The translations under genes were made by a program, and so were the position numbers. Positions 1-11,608 of a stretch of 64,000 nt of DNA are shown in pieces. The notes beneath the pieces are model-generated. The model was not told the origin of the DNA. It saw only the letters and a list, made by a program, of their open reading frames with translations, and did not search any database. The stretch lies in NCBI GenBank assembly GCA_030068075.1, contig CM057834.1, positions 89,855,119 through 89,919,118 of the forward strand. Direction: 5' to 3'. Source of the DNA: Paguma larvata (Eukaryota > Chordata > Mammalia > Carnivora > Viverridae). Each line of letters opens with the position of its first letter. Position 1 is the stretch's first letter.

Positions 1-172
1 TAGGTAGTAACGGGTGCCCAGGGATCAGTTATGAAGGGTTATTTAATGCCACGCTAAGGAATATGAATTCAATCTTGTAGGCGATGAGTTGAAATTATCA
101 TTCACATGAGTATAGTTATAGTATCTATATGTACCTAGTACAAAATTCCAAAAGGTTCAAAAGGATATTCTA

Positions 173-373
173 GGGGCGCATGGGTGGCTCAGTCGGTTGA
201 GCGTCCGACTTCGGCTCAGGTCATGATCTTACGGTCTGTGAGTTCGAGCTCCGTGTCGGGTTCTGTGCTGACAGCTCAGAGCCTGGAGCCTGCTTTGGAT
301 TCTGTGTCTCCCTCTCTCTCTCTGCCCCTCCCCCACTCGTGCTCTGTCTCTCTCTGTCTCAAAAAAAAAAAAA
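173..373 (+). mobile_element. CAN-SINE, full length
   Basis: It has the head GGGGCGCATGGGTGGCTCAG, a CT-rich body and an A17 tail. It is flanked by the perfect 14-base duplication AAAAGGATATTCTA at 159-172 and 374-387. Confidence 0.93.
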
Positions 374-925
374 AAAAGGATATTCTATATATTAAAAAAA
401 AATGTCAGTTTTCTATCTTGCCCTCCAGGTGCCACACCCGGACAACTCCACAGATGTACCAACTCACTCCTAGGTTCCCTACACAGATACTCCTCTACAT
501 ACACAAACATATACGAGTTTGCACATACGTGCATTTTTCTATTTAAAACGCCACAGATGGTGGCATGCTATAAACGTACTGTTTCTGCACCAGAACTTTC
601 AGTCTTACATTTTAGACTTTGTTTTAGGCCAGGCCATTCTTCCTTACACATGTATAGTACGGATGTGCTATCTCGCTTACCAAGTTTGGGGCGGTTTCCG
701 ACCCAGAAATGGAAAGGTTATTTGAGGAGGCCTGGTTGAGCAGAGGGGCTCCAGGAGAACTAGAGGCAGAAGAGCAGGCAGGCAGCGGATATACGAATCC
801 AGGACCCCAGCGGTGAGGGTTGGCCTCGCACTCCAGCATAACCCACAGCTCGAGGCTGCTCAAGGCCACGGTGCTGGGGGTGCTGGGGACCCCTCTCTCC
901 GCACCGCTCCCTGGGGGGCTCATAC

Positions 926-1047
926 CTTGGAGGGTGTGTCAGGAATGGAAGAAGTTGGAGAACCAGGAAAGCTCAAAACACACTTCTTCCCCAGGCAGCG
1001 ACCATGTAACTCAACGTCCTCGTAAGGGTTTTCCTTCATTGGCGGAT
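926..1047 (-). CDS. DENND2A: DENND2A coding exon (third in window)
   Basis: This is an internal coding exon of DENND2A, a Rab9 guanine-nucleotide exchange factor of late-endosome-to-Golgi traffic. On the minus strand the acceptor reads CCCACAG before base 1047. The donor is AAG followed by GTATG, giving 122 bp. The peptide contains DPPMKENPYED, GRCLGKKCVL and SPTSSIPDT, which I recognise from mammalian DENND2A between the N-terminal linker and the DENN module. The first codon (Asp) is split: its G comes from the exon at 3372-3499 and its AT from this one, so the phases agree. The exon ends on a complete Lys codon. The next coding exon is not in bases 1-925, so the whole DENN domain lies outside the window. 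The reading frame is intact. Confidence 0.93.
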
Positions 1048-1526
1048 CTGTGGGCAAAGACAACAAGTCAGGAACTGGGAACATTAAGGAAGTTTTCCTA
1101 CCCGACGTCTCAGCCTCTCCTTGTGGGAATGTCTGATGTCTTGTTATCCATTCACCTCTTTCCTCTTGGACCCTGGTTTTTGCTGGGGTGACTCCCTGTG
1201 TCCCCATTCTTAGATGTATGGAGTTAATTCCATTCCAACTTCAGCCAACGTGAGTATCCCCAGTCCCCACCTCAGTGTCCAGTTCAGGGAAGGGCTCACA
1301 TCCCAAGCTTATGCCACCCAGTGCCTGGCATTCCTGGGCTACGAAGATGAAGGGGGACCTAAACCGGTCTCTTCAGGGTGTACTTCGGGATTTTTGTTGG
1401 GTGCAGAACACAGGCTCTCCTTCCCAACTGGAAAGTATGAATCCCAGGGAGCTGAAGGCAGCCATCAAGAAGACCATGGGAAACCTGCTGAGAATGGAGC
1501 TGGCTCGGGTGATGACAAGGGAGAAA

Positions 1527-1641
1527 GGGGTGCCTGGCTGGCTCGGTCGGCGGAGCAGCCAGCTCTTGATCTCAGGATTGTGAGTTCGAGCCCCACACTG
1601 GGTGCAGAGCCTACTTTAAAAAAAAGGGGGAAAAAAAAGAA
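1527..1641 (+). mobile_element. Short CAN-SINE variant
   Basis: Head and tRNA-like part only (GAGTTCGAGCCCC box), without the CT-rich body. Perfect duplication ACAAGGGAGAA at 1515-1525 and 1642-1652. Confidence 0.9.
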
Positions 1642-2132
1642 ACAAGGGAGAATAGGCCAGTTCCGGTCACATGAACCAACAAACTCCCTTGTTATTTCAG
1701 CTGGGCCTTCCGCTCTCTGTAACTGAAAACTTCCCTGTTAGGTACACACTGTTAAGAGAAGGTCATGCCCGCTTCAGACCTGGGAAGCCTACTGCTTTGG
1801 CAGTAACCCATCTCCCCAGCTTGGACCCTATAATTCAAAGAGTCTATGGGGAAAGTCACAGCTCAGCTAAATATCTGTCCTTCCTCAAGTCTCGGGCTTC
1901 CTCCTAGCGCGGAGTTTCTTCTGGTATCGATGATCACACGCACGTATGTGTGGCCACGTATGGGTTTCTCCCTCTTCCCAGCTCCTTTCTTCCCCCACTC
2001 TCACCCTGGACCCCAGCATGCAGACGCGGGGCTGAGCTCACACTTCACTGAAAACTGTGATATTCCCTGAAGACTACTGAACTCACTAACTTACTTATTT
2101 TGTTTTTTAACCCATTAATTAAAATGCAAACA

Positions 2133-2313
2133 GGGGTATCTGGGTGGCTCGGTTGGTTAGGCGTCCGACTTTGGCTCAGGTCATGATCTCATGGCTTGGG
2201 AGTTTGAACCCCACATCCGGCTCGCCGCTGTCAGCAGAGTCCACTTCGGATCCTCTATTTCCCTCTCTCTCTGCCCTTTCCCTGCTGGCACACACACACA
2301 CACTCTCTCAAAA
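2133..2313 (+). mobile_element. CAN-SINE joined to an L1 tail
   Basis: The head is GGGGTATCTGGGTGGCTCGG and the end is CTCAAAAATAAACATT. It runs straight into carnivore L1 3' sequence instead of a target duplication. Confidence 0.88.
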
Positions 2314-2419
2314 ATAAACATTGTCGGAAGAGCACTGGGTGTTATATGCAGGGGATGATTCACTGGATTCTACTCTTGAAATCTTTACTAACTTGGACGT
2401 AAATTTTTAAAAAATTCCT
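2314..2419 (+). mobile_element. Carnivore L1 3' tail fragment
   Basis: GAAGAGCACTGGGTGTTATA, then GATTCACTGGATTCTACTC and CTAACTTGGACGTAAATTT, is the characteristic young carnivore L1 3' end. AT-rich sequence at 2634-2699 beyond the next SINE is probably its continuation. Confidence 0.7.
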
Positions 2420-2633
2420 TTAAAAAAATTTAGTGTTTATTTATTTACTTTAGAGAGATAGAGAGAGAACACAAGCGGGGGAGGGACAGAGAAAGGGAGA
2501 CACAGAATCGGAAGCAGGCTTCAGGCTCTGAGCTGTTAGCACAGAGACTGACACAGGGGCTCAAACCTCCAGACCGTGAGATCACGACCCCAGCTGAAGT
2601 CAAATGCCTAACCAACTAAGCCACCCAGGTGCC
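2420..2633 (-). mobile_element. CAN-SINE inside the L1 tail
   Basis: Reverse copy from TTTATTTATTTACTTTAGAG to CTAAGCCACCCAGGTGCCT. Confidence 0.9.
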
Positions 2634-2869
2634 TACCCAAAAAAGTCTTAAATATTAGCAAATTAAATCCAAAATTTAAAAAAACATAAAAAAATAAATA
2701 AATGCAAACAAGCTTGGTGAATCTGAGCTCCATTTTAGAATCTAAAAGAACTAAGGCCAAAGCTACTTTTAAAAATAGTAGACATTCATTTTAGTCTGAA
2801 TTTGGATGCGTGGTTACTCTCCTACTCCTGCGGATTCAGGAGGGGCACGGTGGCCTTAGTTTTCCTCCA

Positions 2870-3115
2870 TTCTGTAATGCCTACACTTTCCTGAGCGTCT
2901 GTTACAAACCAGGTACTCTCCATCCCATTTTCTCCAATCCTCAGCCCTGCAAGCTAACTGTCGTCATCTTTATTATACAACTGAGAGGACCGCGTTCAGA
3001 GAAGTGAAGTCCCCTGCTCGCTGTTACACAGCTAATAAGGAGCAGAGCCGAGAGTCACTCACAGCTATTCAGACTCCAGGTCTCCAGGGTCTCCCACTGC
3101 ATCCTGCTGCCTCCG
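2870..3115 (-). mobile_element. MIR element
   Basis: The order GAGCGTCTGTTACAAACCAG, ACAACTGAGAGGACCGCG, GTTACACAGCTAATAAGGAG and CAGAGCCGAGAGTC is that of a reversed MIR, including the core and tRNA-related part. Confidence 0.65.
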
Positions 3116-3210
3116 TGGCCACTCAGCACCCAAAGTCCCTCCCTGGGTCACTCTCCCACACCCCTACCTGCTCTCTCGTTCATTTGAGTACATGTATTTC
3201 TTCGAGACTG

Positions 3211-3298
3211 TGTGTGTGTGCGTGCGCCCGTGTGTGTGTTTGCGTGTGTGTTTGCATGTGTGTATGTTTGCGTGTGTGTGCGCATGTGTGTGTTTCAA
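3211..3298. repeat. Imperfect (TG)n microsatellite
   Basis: TGTGTGTGTGCGTGCG followed by further TG/TTTGCG units, about 90 bases of alternating purine-pyrimidine with interruptions. Confidence 0.85.
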
Positions 3299-3371
3299 GG
3301 AGCCAGCCCCATTTCCTCTCCCCTTGCCACAGACCGACTGGGACCCGCACACGGGCATTTGGGCCTCTTAC

Positions 3372-3499
3372 CTAGAATGTCTTCGTAGACGTTCTCCTCT
3401 GATAAAGGGCGTGTGAGCCCCAGCTTAGCCTGTGCGTACCAGTCCACTCTGCTGCTTTCAGAGGAAGATTGCAGCAAGTCTTCAAACTCATAGGACTTT
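3372..3499 (-). CDS. DENND2A: DENND2A coding exon (second in window)
   Basis: This 128 bp internal coding exon of DENND2A encodes a peptide with KSYEFEDLLQSSSESS, VDWYAQAKLGLT and EENVYEDIL. It is a conserved, acidic, tyrosine-containing stretch of the disordered N-terminal half. The minus-strand acceptor is TACAAACCAG before base 3499 and the donor is CTAG followed by GTAAGAG. The exon opens with the last base of an Arg codon (AG from the large exon plus A) and closes with the first base of an Asp codon. Both joints match the neighbouring exons exactly. Introns of about 13.9 kb upstream and 2.3 kb downstream flank it. Repeated YED motifs here and in the next exon could be tyrosine-phosphorylation sites, which is inference. 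Confidence 0.94.
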
Positions 3500-3899
3500 C
3501 TGGTTTGTACAAGATGGGAGAAAAAAAATAAAACAAAACAAAACAAAAAACAAGAACTCGAATCAATTAGGCTGGTCCAGAGACGATTTGCCCTCAAATT
3601 TTCTTCCTGTAAAAATTTCTATTACTGAAATCAACTCTGTTTCTTGTAAGAAGGTACTGAAAGCTTTTTATCTGAAAGCACGTTTATGCTGTTATGCTGA
3701 GTAAAGGAAGTAAAGTACATACAAAATACAACCCCAACTTCGTAAGCAAACACACACGCAGAAAAGAAGAAGGGAAGGAAGGGAAATATACAGCTGTATC
3801 TCAGGGCTGAGGAAGGGCTCGGGGCTTCTTCTCACTTTTACTTTTCTGGACTTTTTAAATATTCTGTAGTGTTCACAGAGCACACATTAATAATCAGAA

Positions 3900-4734
3900 A
3901 GGAGCAGTGATGCCCAGTTCAGAGTGGATCAGAGGCCTGGGCCTCTCCTCACTTCTCTCCCTCAGGTGGTTATTACAGAGTGAAACCCGGAGGCCAGCTG
4001 AGACACCCCGTCTCCCTCCCACGCTCCCCCTGCAGAGGTCTGTGCAAAGTCAGCAAGGACGATAAATAAACGGCTATCACTCCCACCCCATCCCTACATC
4101 CACTGTGGGGGCGATCCCTGTCCTGCTGGACTTGACCTAATGCAAAGTCCAGCCCCCATCCCCAACACACATAGTTGCTCATCTTGAGTTTCTATGATTT
4201 CTGTAGCTTTACTGAGCATTTGGAAGGTCAGGAGGTAGACCACACTGTGGACCATACAAAACATCAGCTCCCCGGTTCATTCCACCTCCCCCTTCTCTCT
4301 CCTCTCTCCCTAGCCTTCTCCAGAGTAACACACAACTTTCCCCCCCCGTTGAGCCAGAACAGCCCTGCCCACTCACGCTCTGGAGGCTCATCTTCTCCGT
4401 TCAGCGGACTTGTCAGGAACTCGTGCTGAACACACCGGGGCCTTCCTTGAAGGGAATTTAGTCCACCACACTCATGAGGGCACAACCCACCGGCTGGCCT
4501 TGACCTGGTCCTAGCCCTTCACTCCTCCTGGTGTAGGATGGTGACAAGCCTCCCATGGACCAGGAGTCACGGCTCCTCACTCTGTGCACCCGTGTCGAGC
4601 ACAGTGTCCTGCACATGCTTGATGGTAAACGTGCTGACTACTTAGAAGCGTGTCATGTCTTCCCTTCTTCACCCAGGCTTCCACTCTCTCTCTCTGCCCC
4701 TGGGGAAGGAGCCCTCTGGTGGCTCTAGGATTAA
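3900..4734. other. DENND2A intron, no feature seen
   Basis: Unique-looking intron sequence. I see no exon, recognisable repeat or RNA gene. Confidence 0.5.
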
Positions 4735-4935
4735 ACCGACCGGCACACAGATCCCAGATCCTTCGTTCACAAGCCTTTTAACCTGGGATGAACCACTTAA
4801 CTGGGCTGAAACTCTTCATCCTGACTTGAACAACAGCAATTATCTCATAGGATTGCCCCAAGAACAGCGGAGAGAATGTAGAGTCCTTAGCACCTAACAA
4901 ACACGCAAGCGTTAGCCATTACTATTACCGTGCGG
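4735..4935 (+). mobile_element. MIR-like element
   Basis: GGGATGAACCACTTAACTGG, CAATTATCTCATAGGATTGC and GAGTCCTTAGCACCTAACAA follow the forward MIR order. It is strongly diverged. Confidence 0.45.
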
Positions 4936-4954
4936 GGCTATAATTACTTCCGCA

Positions 4955-5420
4955 GCAAATGTCTTACGCTGAACATACACTGTGTGGGAAGCACTGTGCT
5001 CAGGGTTCAACAAATAAAGAGGCACTAAAAGGGTCAGGGTTCCTGCCTCAGAGAGCTTATATTCCAGGGAGGAAGACAGGCGTTCAACCAGAGCACGCAC
5101 AAATACATCGAACGATAAGCTGTGTTAACCTCAGTGACGGAAAAGAACGGGCACCACAGGTGAGACTACCAGGGAGCACTCGACCTCGGCGGGGGATGCA
5201 CCAGCGGAGGCCTTGCTGACCAAGTCACTCAGTAAAGCGGAGAGCTGAAGGATACAGAGAAAGACCCCGGCTGGGGGAAGAGTGGTCCAAGAAGAGGAAA
5301 GGGCGCCTGTGGAGGTCCTGGGGCAGCGGCGAACCTGGCGCGTTGGTGGGAAAGGCACGCAGACGTCGGCAAGGCTGGACTGCGGGGGACTGGGCGGTGA
5401 GCGCCGAGGGAGGGCCGGGC
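4955..5420 (-). mobile_element. L2-like fragment, reverse orientation
   Basis: It begins with the reversed L2 3' end (ACACTGTGTGGGAAGCACTG, then CTCAGAGAGCTTATATTCCA) and continues through a degraded GGAAGACAGGC and a GGCGGTGAGCG block. The right edge is uncertain. Confidence 0.5.
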
Positions 5421-5906
5421 AGACGCCATGTGCCTGCTTTCCAACCTTCGGGAGTTTCCTACGTTTTAAATCTTTCCCTCTCCTTTAGCTCCTTTCCCTC
5501 TTTAAACACGCACGGCTTTCCTCTAGAAAAACTTCCATTGGAAGCAAGGACCCTTGTGGTTCTGCGGTTTCTCACCTTACTTGCCAACGGTTTTAAACTG
5601 GTGGGGTTGGGGGATGGGTGGAGGAGGGAGGAGCTGAGGCTGTCTATCGGTTTACTGGAACTCACTGGTTTTCCTCCTTTATCTTCTCAGCCTGGCCTCT
5701 GTAAGCATCCCTTTTCTGAAGCTGCCCCCTGAAGGTCACTAGCGAGTTTCTGGTAAAAACGAATCACTTCCTGGGGACTTTCTTTACATCGACACCTCTT
5801 GATTTCTACAACATAAGGCCGCGGCGCTCCGAGTGCAATCCGTGGGCCAGGGCTGGTGTGCCAATGACACAGGTATGAAAATTGAGAAAAGGCGTTTAAA
5901 ACCTCT

Positions 5907-6027
5907 TTTTTAGAATTTATTTTCCTTTTTGCTTTAAATGCAATTTCTATACCCAACGTGGGGCTCGAACTCAGGACCCCAAGATCAAAAGTCGCAGGCT
6001 CTACAGACTGAACCAGCCAGGTGCCCA
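5907..6027 (-). mobile_element. Short CAN-SINE variant
   Basis: Reverse short form ending GAACCAGCCAGGTGCCCA. Weak flanking similarity GTTTAAAA / GTTTAGAA. Confidence 0.85.
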
Positions 6028-6929
6028 GGTGTTTAGAAATTTTTAAAGCAATTTGACAGAACAAATTTTTAAAAGACAACTGAGGCTTGTATATTGTTGT
6101 CTTTTTCATCTCATTTCTCTGGCAATTCCTTTTTAATGTATTTTACAAAAGTACTGTTCAGCAAAGGATTGCAAACACAGGCACACGGGCCTCCCCCTGG
6201 GGTTTGAGGAGCTGGGTGCAGTGCTGGCCCCCAGGCCACTTCCCCTTCTCAGACAACTTCCTGTATCTTTGTTGGTAGCTCTCTTCCTCCTTCTCTCCCT
6301 CTTTCTGGGCTTTCCACGTTTCCCAAGGTTTTTCCCCTTTAGGCTCTAAACTTGAGTATCTCCACATCTGAATTCGTCACCCCTAATCTCCACCTCCCTT
6401 ATGAACTTGAACTTGGCCCTTAGGGCAGGAACACAAAGAAGGGCCAAGCTCCCAGCTTCCAGTCTAGGTCCCCAGGGCCTTAAGTCAGGCCACGAGGGTG
6501 ACACTGTCACCCTGACACACTCGCAGAAGCTCACGCTGCGAAGGAAGGGCTACCTCTCCACGAGCCCTTCTTCCTCCCCTTGAGGTGTGCAGCCAGGACA
6601 GGAGGGCCTGAGCTTCAGAGCTCTCATAGAGGTGGTCTAGGCGGTGGGAAGCAGGTCGGAGCTATTTTCTCTACTACCGTGCTGTGTGTCCGCCCTGAAC
6701 ACTCCCTAGGCGGGGAAGCCATTAGCCCGGGCTGGAATTAGCCAGGCAACTGCTCGGGGACGGACGTGTGGTGGTCTGTGGCCCAGAGCAGAGTGAAGTT
6801 ACCAGCCTGGAGGGGGCCACAGAGCTCCTGGGCTGAGCTAACCGGATTCTGTTCGCTTGAGTCCCCAGCGTGCGTATCACCTAGATTTGGTAGGGCAGAA
6901 GCAGACTGTTCATAGAGGTCACAGAATCA

Positions 6930-7375
6930 TTCGCTCGACATGTATTGAGTACTGACTAAGTCTTTACTCAGATTAGCACATTCGAACTTTGCAACAATAA
7001 TAGAATTGTTATTATTATACGTATTATATATATATGAGGAAACAGAGATGGGGGGCCTGGGGGGCTCAGTTGGTTAAGCATCTGACTTTAGCTCAGATCA
7101 TGATCTCAGGGTTCGTGAGTTCCAGCCCCACGTGGGGTTCTGCAGTGGCGGTAAGGAGCCTGCTTGGGATTCCCTCTCTGCCCCTCCCCCACTTGTGTGT
7201 GCATACTCTCTCAAAATAAACAAATAAACTTAAAAAAAAAAAAGGAAACAGAGAGAGCTCAGATAAACTGCTCAAGGTCACGCTGGGAGAAAGGGGTGGG
7301 GCCAGGGTCAGAAGCCGGGAAGTCTGGTCAGGGTCTGGGGCTCTCAACAGCACAGGCTCTCCGCAGAGCATGGAA
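6930..7375 (-). mobile_element. MIR element split by a CAN-SINE
   Basis: The left half has GTATTGAGTACTGACTAAGT and an (ATT)n stretch up to GAGGAAACAGAG. The right half resumes at 7244 with GGAAACAGAGAG, TGCTCAAGGTCACGCTGGG and GGGTCAGAAGCC. The SINE occupies 7049-7243. Confidence 0.7.
7049..7243 (+). mobile_element. CAN-SINE in a MIR
   Basis: Inserted in a MIR. Perfect duplication GGAAACAGAGA at 7038-7048 and 7244-7254. Confidence 0.92.
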
Positions 7376-7869
7376 TTTAAGTCAGTCAGCGCAGGAGGAA
7401 AGCAGTGGTCACAAAAAGGTTTTAAAACCTTTATTTACATATTAACTTTGAGAAAGAGGAAATTTCAAAAGGCTAATGACAACCACATCCACACTGGCTT
7501 CTCTCTTGTTTAAACACTTCCACATTCGTTCCACATCCCGCCCATATGTTTAACGCCCACCTTCTGGGGGTGGGCTGAGCTCACGGGTAGCTGGTGAAGC
7601 AAAGGCAAGACATCCCTGCCTTCCGGGAGCCCACAGCCTGGCGAAGGGGCGTGACCTCCTCCCACCCTGAGTCTGCTCCCTGCGCCTTCAAACTATCATG
7701 TGATTGTGGTACTTCTTAGCTTCGGACATGCTGGAATGATCTAGTTGGTCCACTGAACTTATGTAATATCCCAGTTTTGACAACCAATGCCAAATACTGT
7801 GATTTCAAGTAGTATTTTGAAGGTTACCTGGGACTTTCCTATATTTTCGTAAATGAAATACTAAGTGAA

Positions 7870-8765
7870 GAGCTCATCCCACGTCTCCATTTGAATGACC
7901 GTGGGAATCTCAAAATTAATAAATCCAAAATGCAACTCATTCTCCCACGAGGACCAGCTCCTCCCCCAGTGCTCCTCGGCAAAGGGCATCGCCCTCTGTC
8001 CACATGTTTATGCCTTAAACCTGGAATCCTGTCCAAACCCCCTTCTCCATTAGCACCTACATCTAACCAAGTAACAAGAGTTCCACCGCAAAGGATTCCC
8101 AGTAATGATCGCTTCTCTCAGTCTCCACAGCAGCCACTCCCAGGCTCACCCTGGGACTACCTACCACATACTACCACTACACACCCCTTCCCACCCCCGT
8201 CACCCACCCTGCCTGCTGCCCGGGTGAGCTCTTCACATATGCAAATCTGGTCTGGTCTCTCCCCTCTTAAAAAAATTAGTTTTTAAGGAATGTTTCCTAT
8301 TGCTCTTAAGTGACAGGCCCAGATCCTTCCCCGTCTCCTGAAGCAGGCTCCAGAGGACCTGGCGGCCTCTGCTCACACCCTTCCTGATCCCTCTGGCCAC
8401 ACCCTTGCCTTTCAGGGCCTCCAGCCGGCTAATCTTTCTTGCTCTGGGACATTCACCTGTTTCTCAAACTGAACACCCATTTCCCACCTTCCTTTCTGCC
8501 TAGGCATCTCAGGGCTCAGTCTGAGTGCCACTTCCTCCTCTATCTGGCCATGACAGGCTAGATAACCCCTGCTGAACATTCCCACAGCGTCATGGGCGCG
8601 CACCGAGCATGGTTATAGTTACGTAACTGCACACTTGTGTGCTTCTATTACTAATCCGTAAGGTCCACGAGGCCAGGGTCTCAGTTCATTTTGTTCATTG
8701 TTATGTTCTAAATCTACCCAGGTACAGGATAAATGTTTGCTGGTTGAATACGTGAATGAACATTT
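7870..8765 (+). mobile_element. L2 LINE, 3' part with the original end
   Basis: A diverged copy of the L2 reverse-transcriptase C-terminal region and 3' end. Cues in order are CCAAAATGCAACTCATTCTC, the CCTGGCGGCCTCTGCTC and AGGGCCTCCAGC segment, GGGACATTCACCTGTTTC, GTCCACGAGGCCAGGGTCTC and the closing AAATGTTTGCTGGTTGAATA. The coding frame is broken many times. A SINE follows immediately at 8766. Confidence 0.65.
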
Positions 8766-8972
8766 AATTTTTTTTAAACGTTTATTTATTTTTGAGAGAC
8801 AGAGAGAGAGCACAAGCAGGGGAGGGGCAGAGAGAGAGGGAGACAGAGAATCTGAAGCAGGCTCCAGGCTCTGAGCTGTCAGCACAGAGCTCAATGTAGG
8901 GCTTGAACCCATGAACCACGAGATCATGACCTGAGCCGAAGTTAGACGCTTAATTGAGCCACCCAGGTGCCC
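8766..8972 (-). mobile_element. CAN-SINE at the L2 terminus
   Basis: Flanks GAATGAACATTT (8754-8765) and GAATGAATATTT (8979-8990) differ by one base. Confidence 0.9.
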
Positions 8973-9005
8973 ATAAATGAATGAATATTTTAAAAGCTGG
9001 TTTTA

Positions 9006-9242
9006 GGGGCACCTGGGTGGCTCAGTTGGTTAAGCGGCCGACTTCAGCTCAGGTCATGATCTTGCAGTCTGTGAGTTCGAGCCCCATGTCGGGCTCTGTG
9101 CTGATGGCTCAGAGCCTGGAGCCTGCTTCAGATTCTGTATCTCCCTCTCTCTCTGCCCTTCCCTTGCTCACGCTCTGTCTCTCTGTCTCTCAAAAATAAA
9201 ATAAAAACGCTACAAAAAAAAAAAAAAAAAAAGTTAAAAAAA
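9006..9242 (+). mobile_element. CAN-SINE, long A-rich tail
   Basis: Perfect 14-base duplication AAAAGCTGGTTTTA at 8992-9005 and 9243-9256. The tail has two A runs. Confidence 0.93.
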
Positions 9243-9666
9243 AAAAGCTGGTTTTAATGACCAAATTTACTGCTTATAGTTTATCCGTAGTTTAGGGTAA
9301 AAAAAAAAAATAAAGCAGTTGTATTCTTAAGAGTTAGTTTTCAGTCAACTGTTTGGGACACATTTAACAGTCGCCTTGAGCTGCCACAGATTCTCGTCTG
9401 GCCTCCGTCTCCAGTGACCACAGCGGCTCTTTGTCATGTCCCACCGACTCTCAGGAAGGGTGTGCATGCCATCGGGTGATGAGAGTGGGGGCTGCCTGGG
9501 AGAACGCTTACGTCAGCTCAGCTCACCCCTCCTCCACCAGGTTGTTTCTGCTTATCTCCATCCTGAATCCAAAACGGAAATGCCAGTAGAAAAACCACCT
9601 CTATCCACCGTTGTTTGTGTCTAACGCCCAACCAGTTCCACTTCCAGTGGGAATAAGACACGACAC

Positions 9667-9866
9667 GGGGCACCTGGGGGGCTCAGTTGGTTGAGTGTCT
9701 AACTCTTCATTTCAGCTCAGGTCATGATCTCACGGTCCAGGGATCAAGTCCCATGCTGGGCTTTGTGCTGGTACATGGAACCTGCTTGGGATGCCCTCTC
9801 CCTCTGCCCCTCTGCCTGCTCACACACTCATGCTCTCTCTCTCTCTCTCTCTCTTAAAAAAAAAAT
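9667..9866 (+). mobile_element. CAN-SINE, first of an adjacent pair
   Basis: Head GGGGCACCTGGGGGGCTCAG and tail (CT)n then A10. The next copy follows after four bases. Confidence 0.9.
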
Positions 9867-9870
9867 CATA

Positions 9871-10063
9871 GGGGCACTTGGGTGGCTCAGTCAGTTAAGC
9901 ATCCGACTTTGGCTCGGGTCATGATCTCGTGGTTCATGGGTTCGAGCCCCACACTGGGTTCACTGTTGATCCTCTGTCCCCACCTCCCTCATGGCCCCTA
10001 CCCTGCTCTCTCTCTCTTTCTCTCAAAAATAAACACTTACAAAAATTATATATATAAAAAAAA
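9871..10063 (+). mobile_element. CAN-SINE, second of an adjacent pair
   Basis: Head GGGGCACTTGGGTGGCTCAG, with intact GGGTTCGAGCCCC. It probably landed in the A tail of the preceding copy. Confidence 0.9.
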
Positions 10064-10113
10064 GACAACAGTCACTGGTCTAATGCAGAATAACAACTGT
10101 CCTCTCTATTCTT

Positions 10114-10347
10114 TAAAAAAAATTTTTTTTTAATGTTTACTTATTTTTGAGAGAGAGAGAGAGACAGATAGAGACAGAGTATGAGCTAGCAAGGGGTAGA
10201 CAGAAGGGGAGACAAAGAATCTGAAGCAGGCTCCAGGCCACGAGCTGTCAGCACAGAGCCCAACGTGGGGTTCAAACTCACAGAACTGTGAGATCATGAC
10301 CTGAGCCAAAGTTGGACACTTAACCAACTGAGTCACGCAGGCGCCCC
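10114..10347 (-). mobile_element. CAN-SINE
   Basis: Perfect 15-base duplication GTCCTCTCTATTCTT at 10099-10113 and 10348-10362. Confidence 0.94.
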
Positions 10348-10432
10348 GTCCTCTCTATTCTTATCACTCTGTTTTCTAATGCAACTGCCATTAAATAAAG
10401 AGTTTACAAAATCAAGCTTCTCTGATGCTTTC

Positions 10433-10661
10433 TTTCTTTTTTTTTTTTTTTTTAAATGTTTACTTATTTTTGTGAGAGATAGAGAGACAGAGTATAAGCA
10501 GAGCAAGGTCAGAGAGAGAGAGAGAGAGAAACAGAATCCGAAGCTGTCTCCAGGCTCTGAGCTGTCAGCACAGAGCCTGATGCGGGGCTTGAACTCATGA
10601 ACCACGAGATCATGACCTGAACTGAAGTCGGACGCTCAACCGGCTGAGCCACCCAGGCGCC
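10433..10661 (-). mobile_element. CAN-SINE
   Basis: Perfect 16-base duplication CTTCTCTGATGCTTTC at 10417-10432 and 10662-10677, the longest perfect one in the window. Confidence 0.95.
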
Positions 10662-11162
10662 CTTCTCTGATGCTTTCAAAGTAACTTTTGTCTGTCAAAT
10701 TAATCAAACAATTTGCCCCTTTAAAGGTTTTAAACACTCAGTTTTTAGACATGGCAGGTAGAGTGGACTCTTGGATGTCATGTTGACTGGAACAGACTCC
10801 TAGTGACAGGGGCAGACCACGATATGGCTGGTAAGTGAACTTCGGCGCTCACTGGGTAAGAGCCGAGGGCTGCTGTGCAGCCAGACGACTCTGGGGATCC
10901 CTATCAGTCCTACACAAGGTGGAAATTATGGAATCAGTAACAGCAGGCGTATGATTTGGTAGCTATATAATGACCCAGGCTTCCCGTCCTCAAAAAGTTC
11001 TGCAAGTTGTACGCTAAAGCCCCAAGAAAAGGCTGAACCTATATAACGCCAAAATTATGTTGAAAAGTTGAAATTTTGGTCTACGTAGTTATTTGGCTTC
11101 ATAAGGATCTAAAAACTCCATCATAGGATTAAAGTAAACTAAAACGAAAAATCGGCATTCCA

Positions 11163-11370
11163 GGGGCGCCTGGATGGCTCAGGTCAGTTAAGTGTCTGAC
11201 TCTTGATTTCTGCTCAGGTCATGATCTCATGGTTTGTGCGTCCGAGGCCCGCATCGGGCTCTGCGCTGACACTGCAGAGCCTGCTTGGGATTCTCTGTCT
11301 CCCTCTTTCTCTGCCCTTCCCCCACTTGCCAGTGAATGCTCTTTCTCTCTCTCTCAAATAAAAAAACTTT
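11163..11370 (+). mobile_element. CAN-SINE, left member of a composite
   Basis: The left flank AAAAATCGGCATTCC (11147-11161) pairs with a flank beyond the next copy, not with its own end. Confidence 0.9.
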
Positions 11371-11371
11371 A

Positions 11372-11536
11372 GGGGACCCTGGGTGGCTCAGTCGGTTGAG
11401 CATCTGACTTCAGCTCAGGTCATGATCTCACGGTTTGTGAGTTCAAGCCTCACGTCAGGTTCCGGGCTGACAGCTTGGAGCCTAGAGCCTGCTTCGGAGT
11501 CTGTGTCTCCCTCTCTCTCTGCCCCTCCCCCCCTTG

Positions 11537-11572
<36 letters not shown>

Positions 11573-11608
11573 AATAAATAAACATTAAAAAAGTAAAAAA
11601 AAAAACTA
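11372..11608 (+). mobile_element. CAN-SINE, right member of a composite
   Basis: Sits in the A tail of the preceding SINE. The right flank AAAAATCTGCATCCC (11609-11623) matches the left flank of the pair with two changes. Confidence 0.9.
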
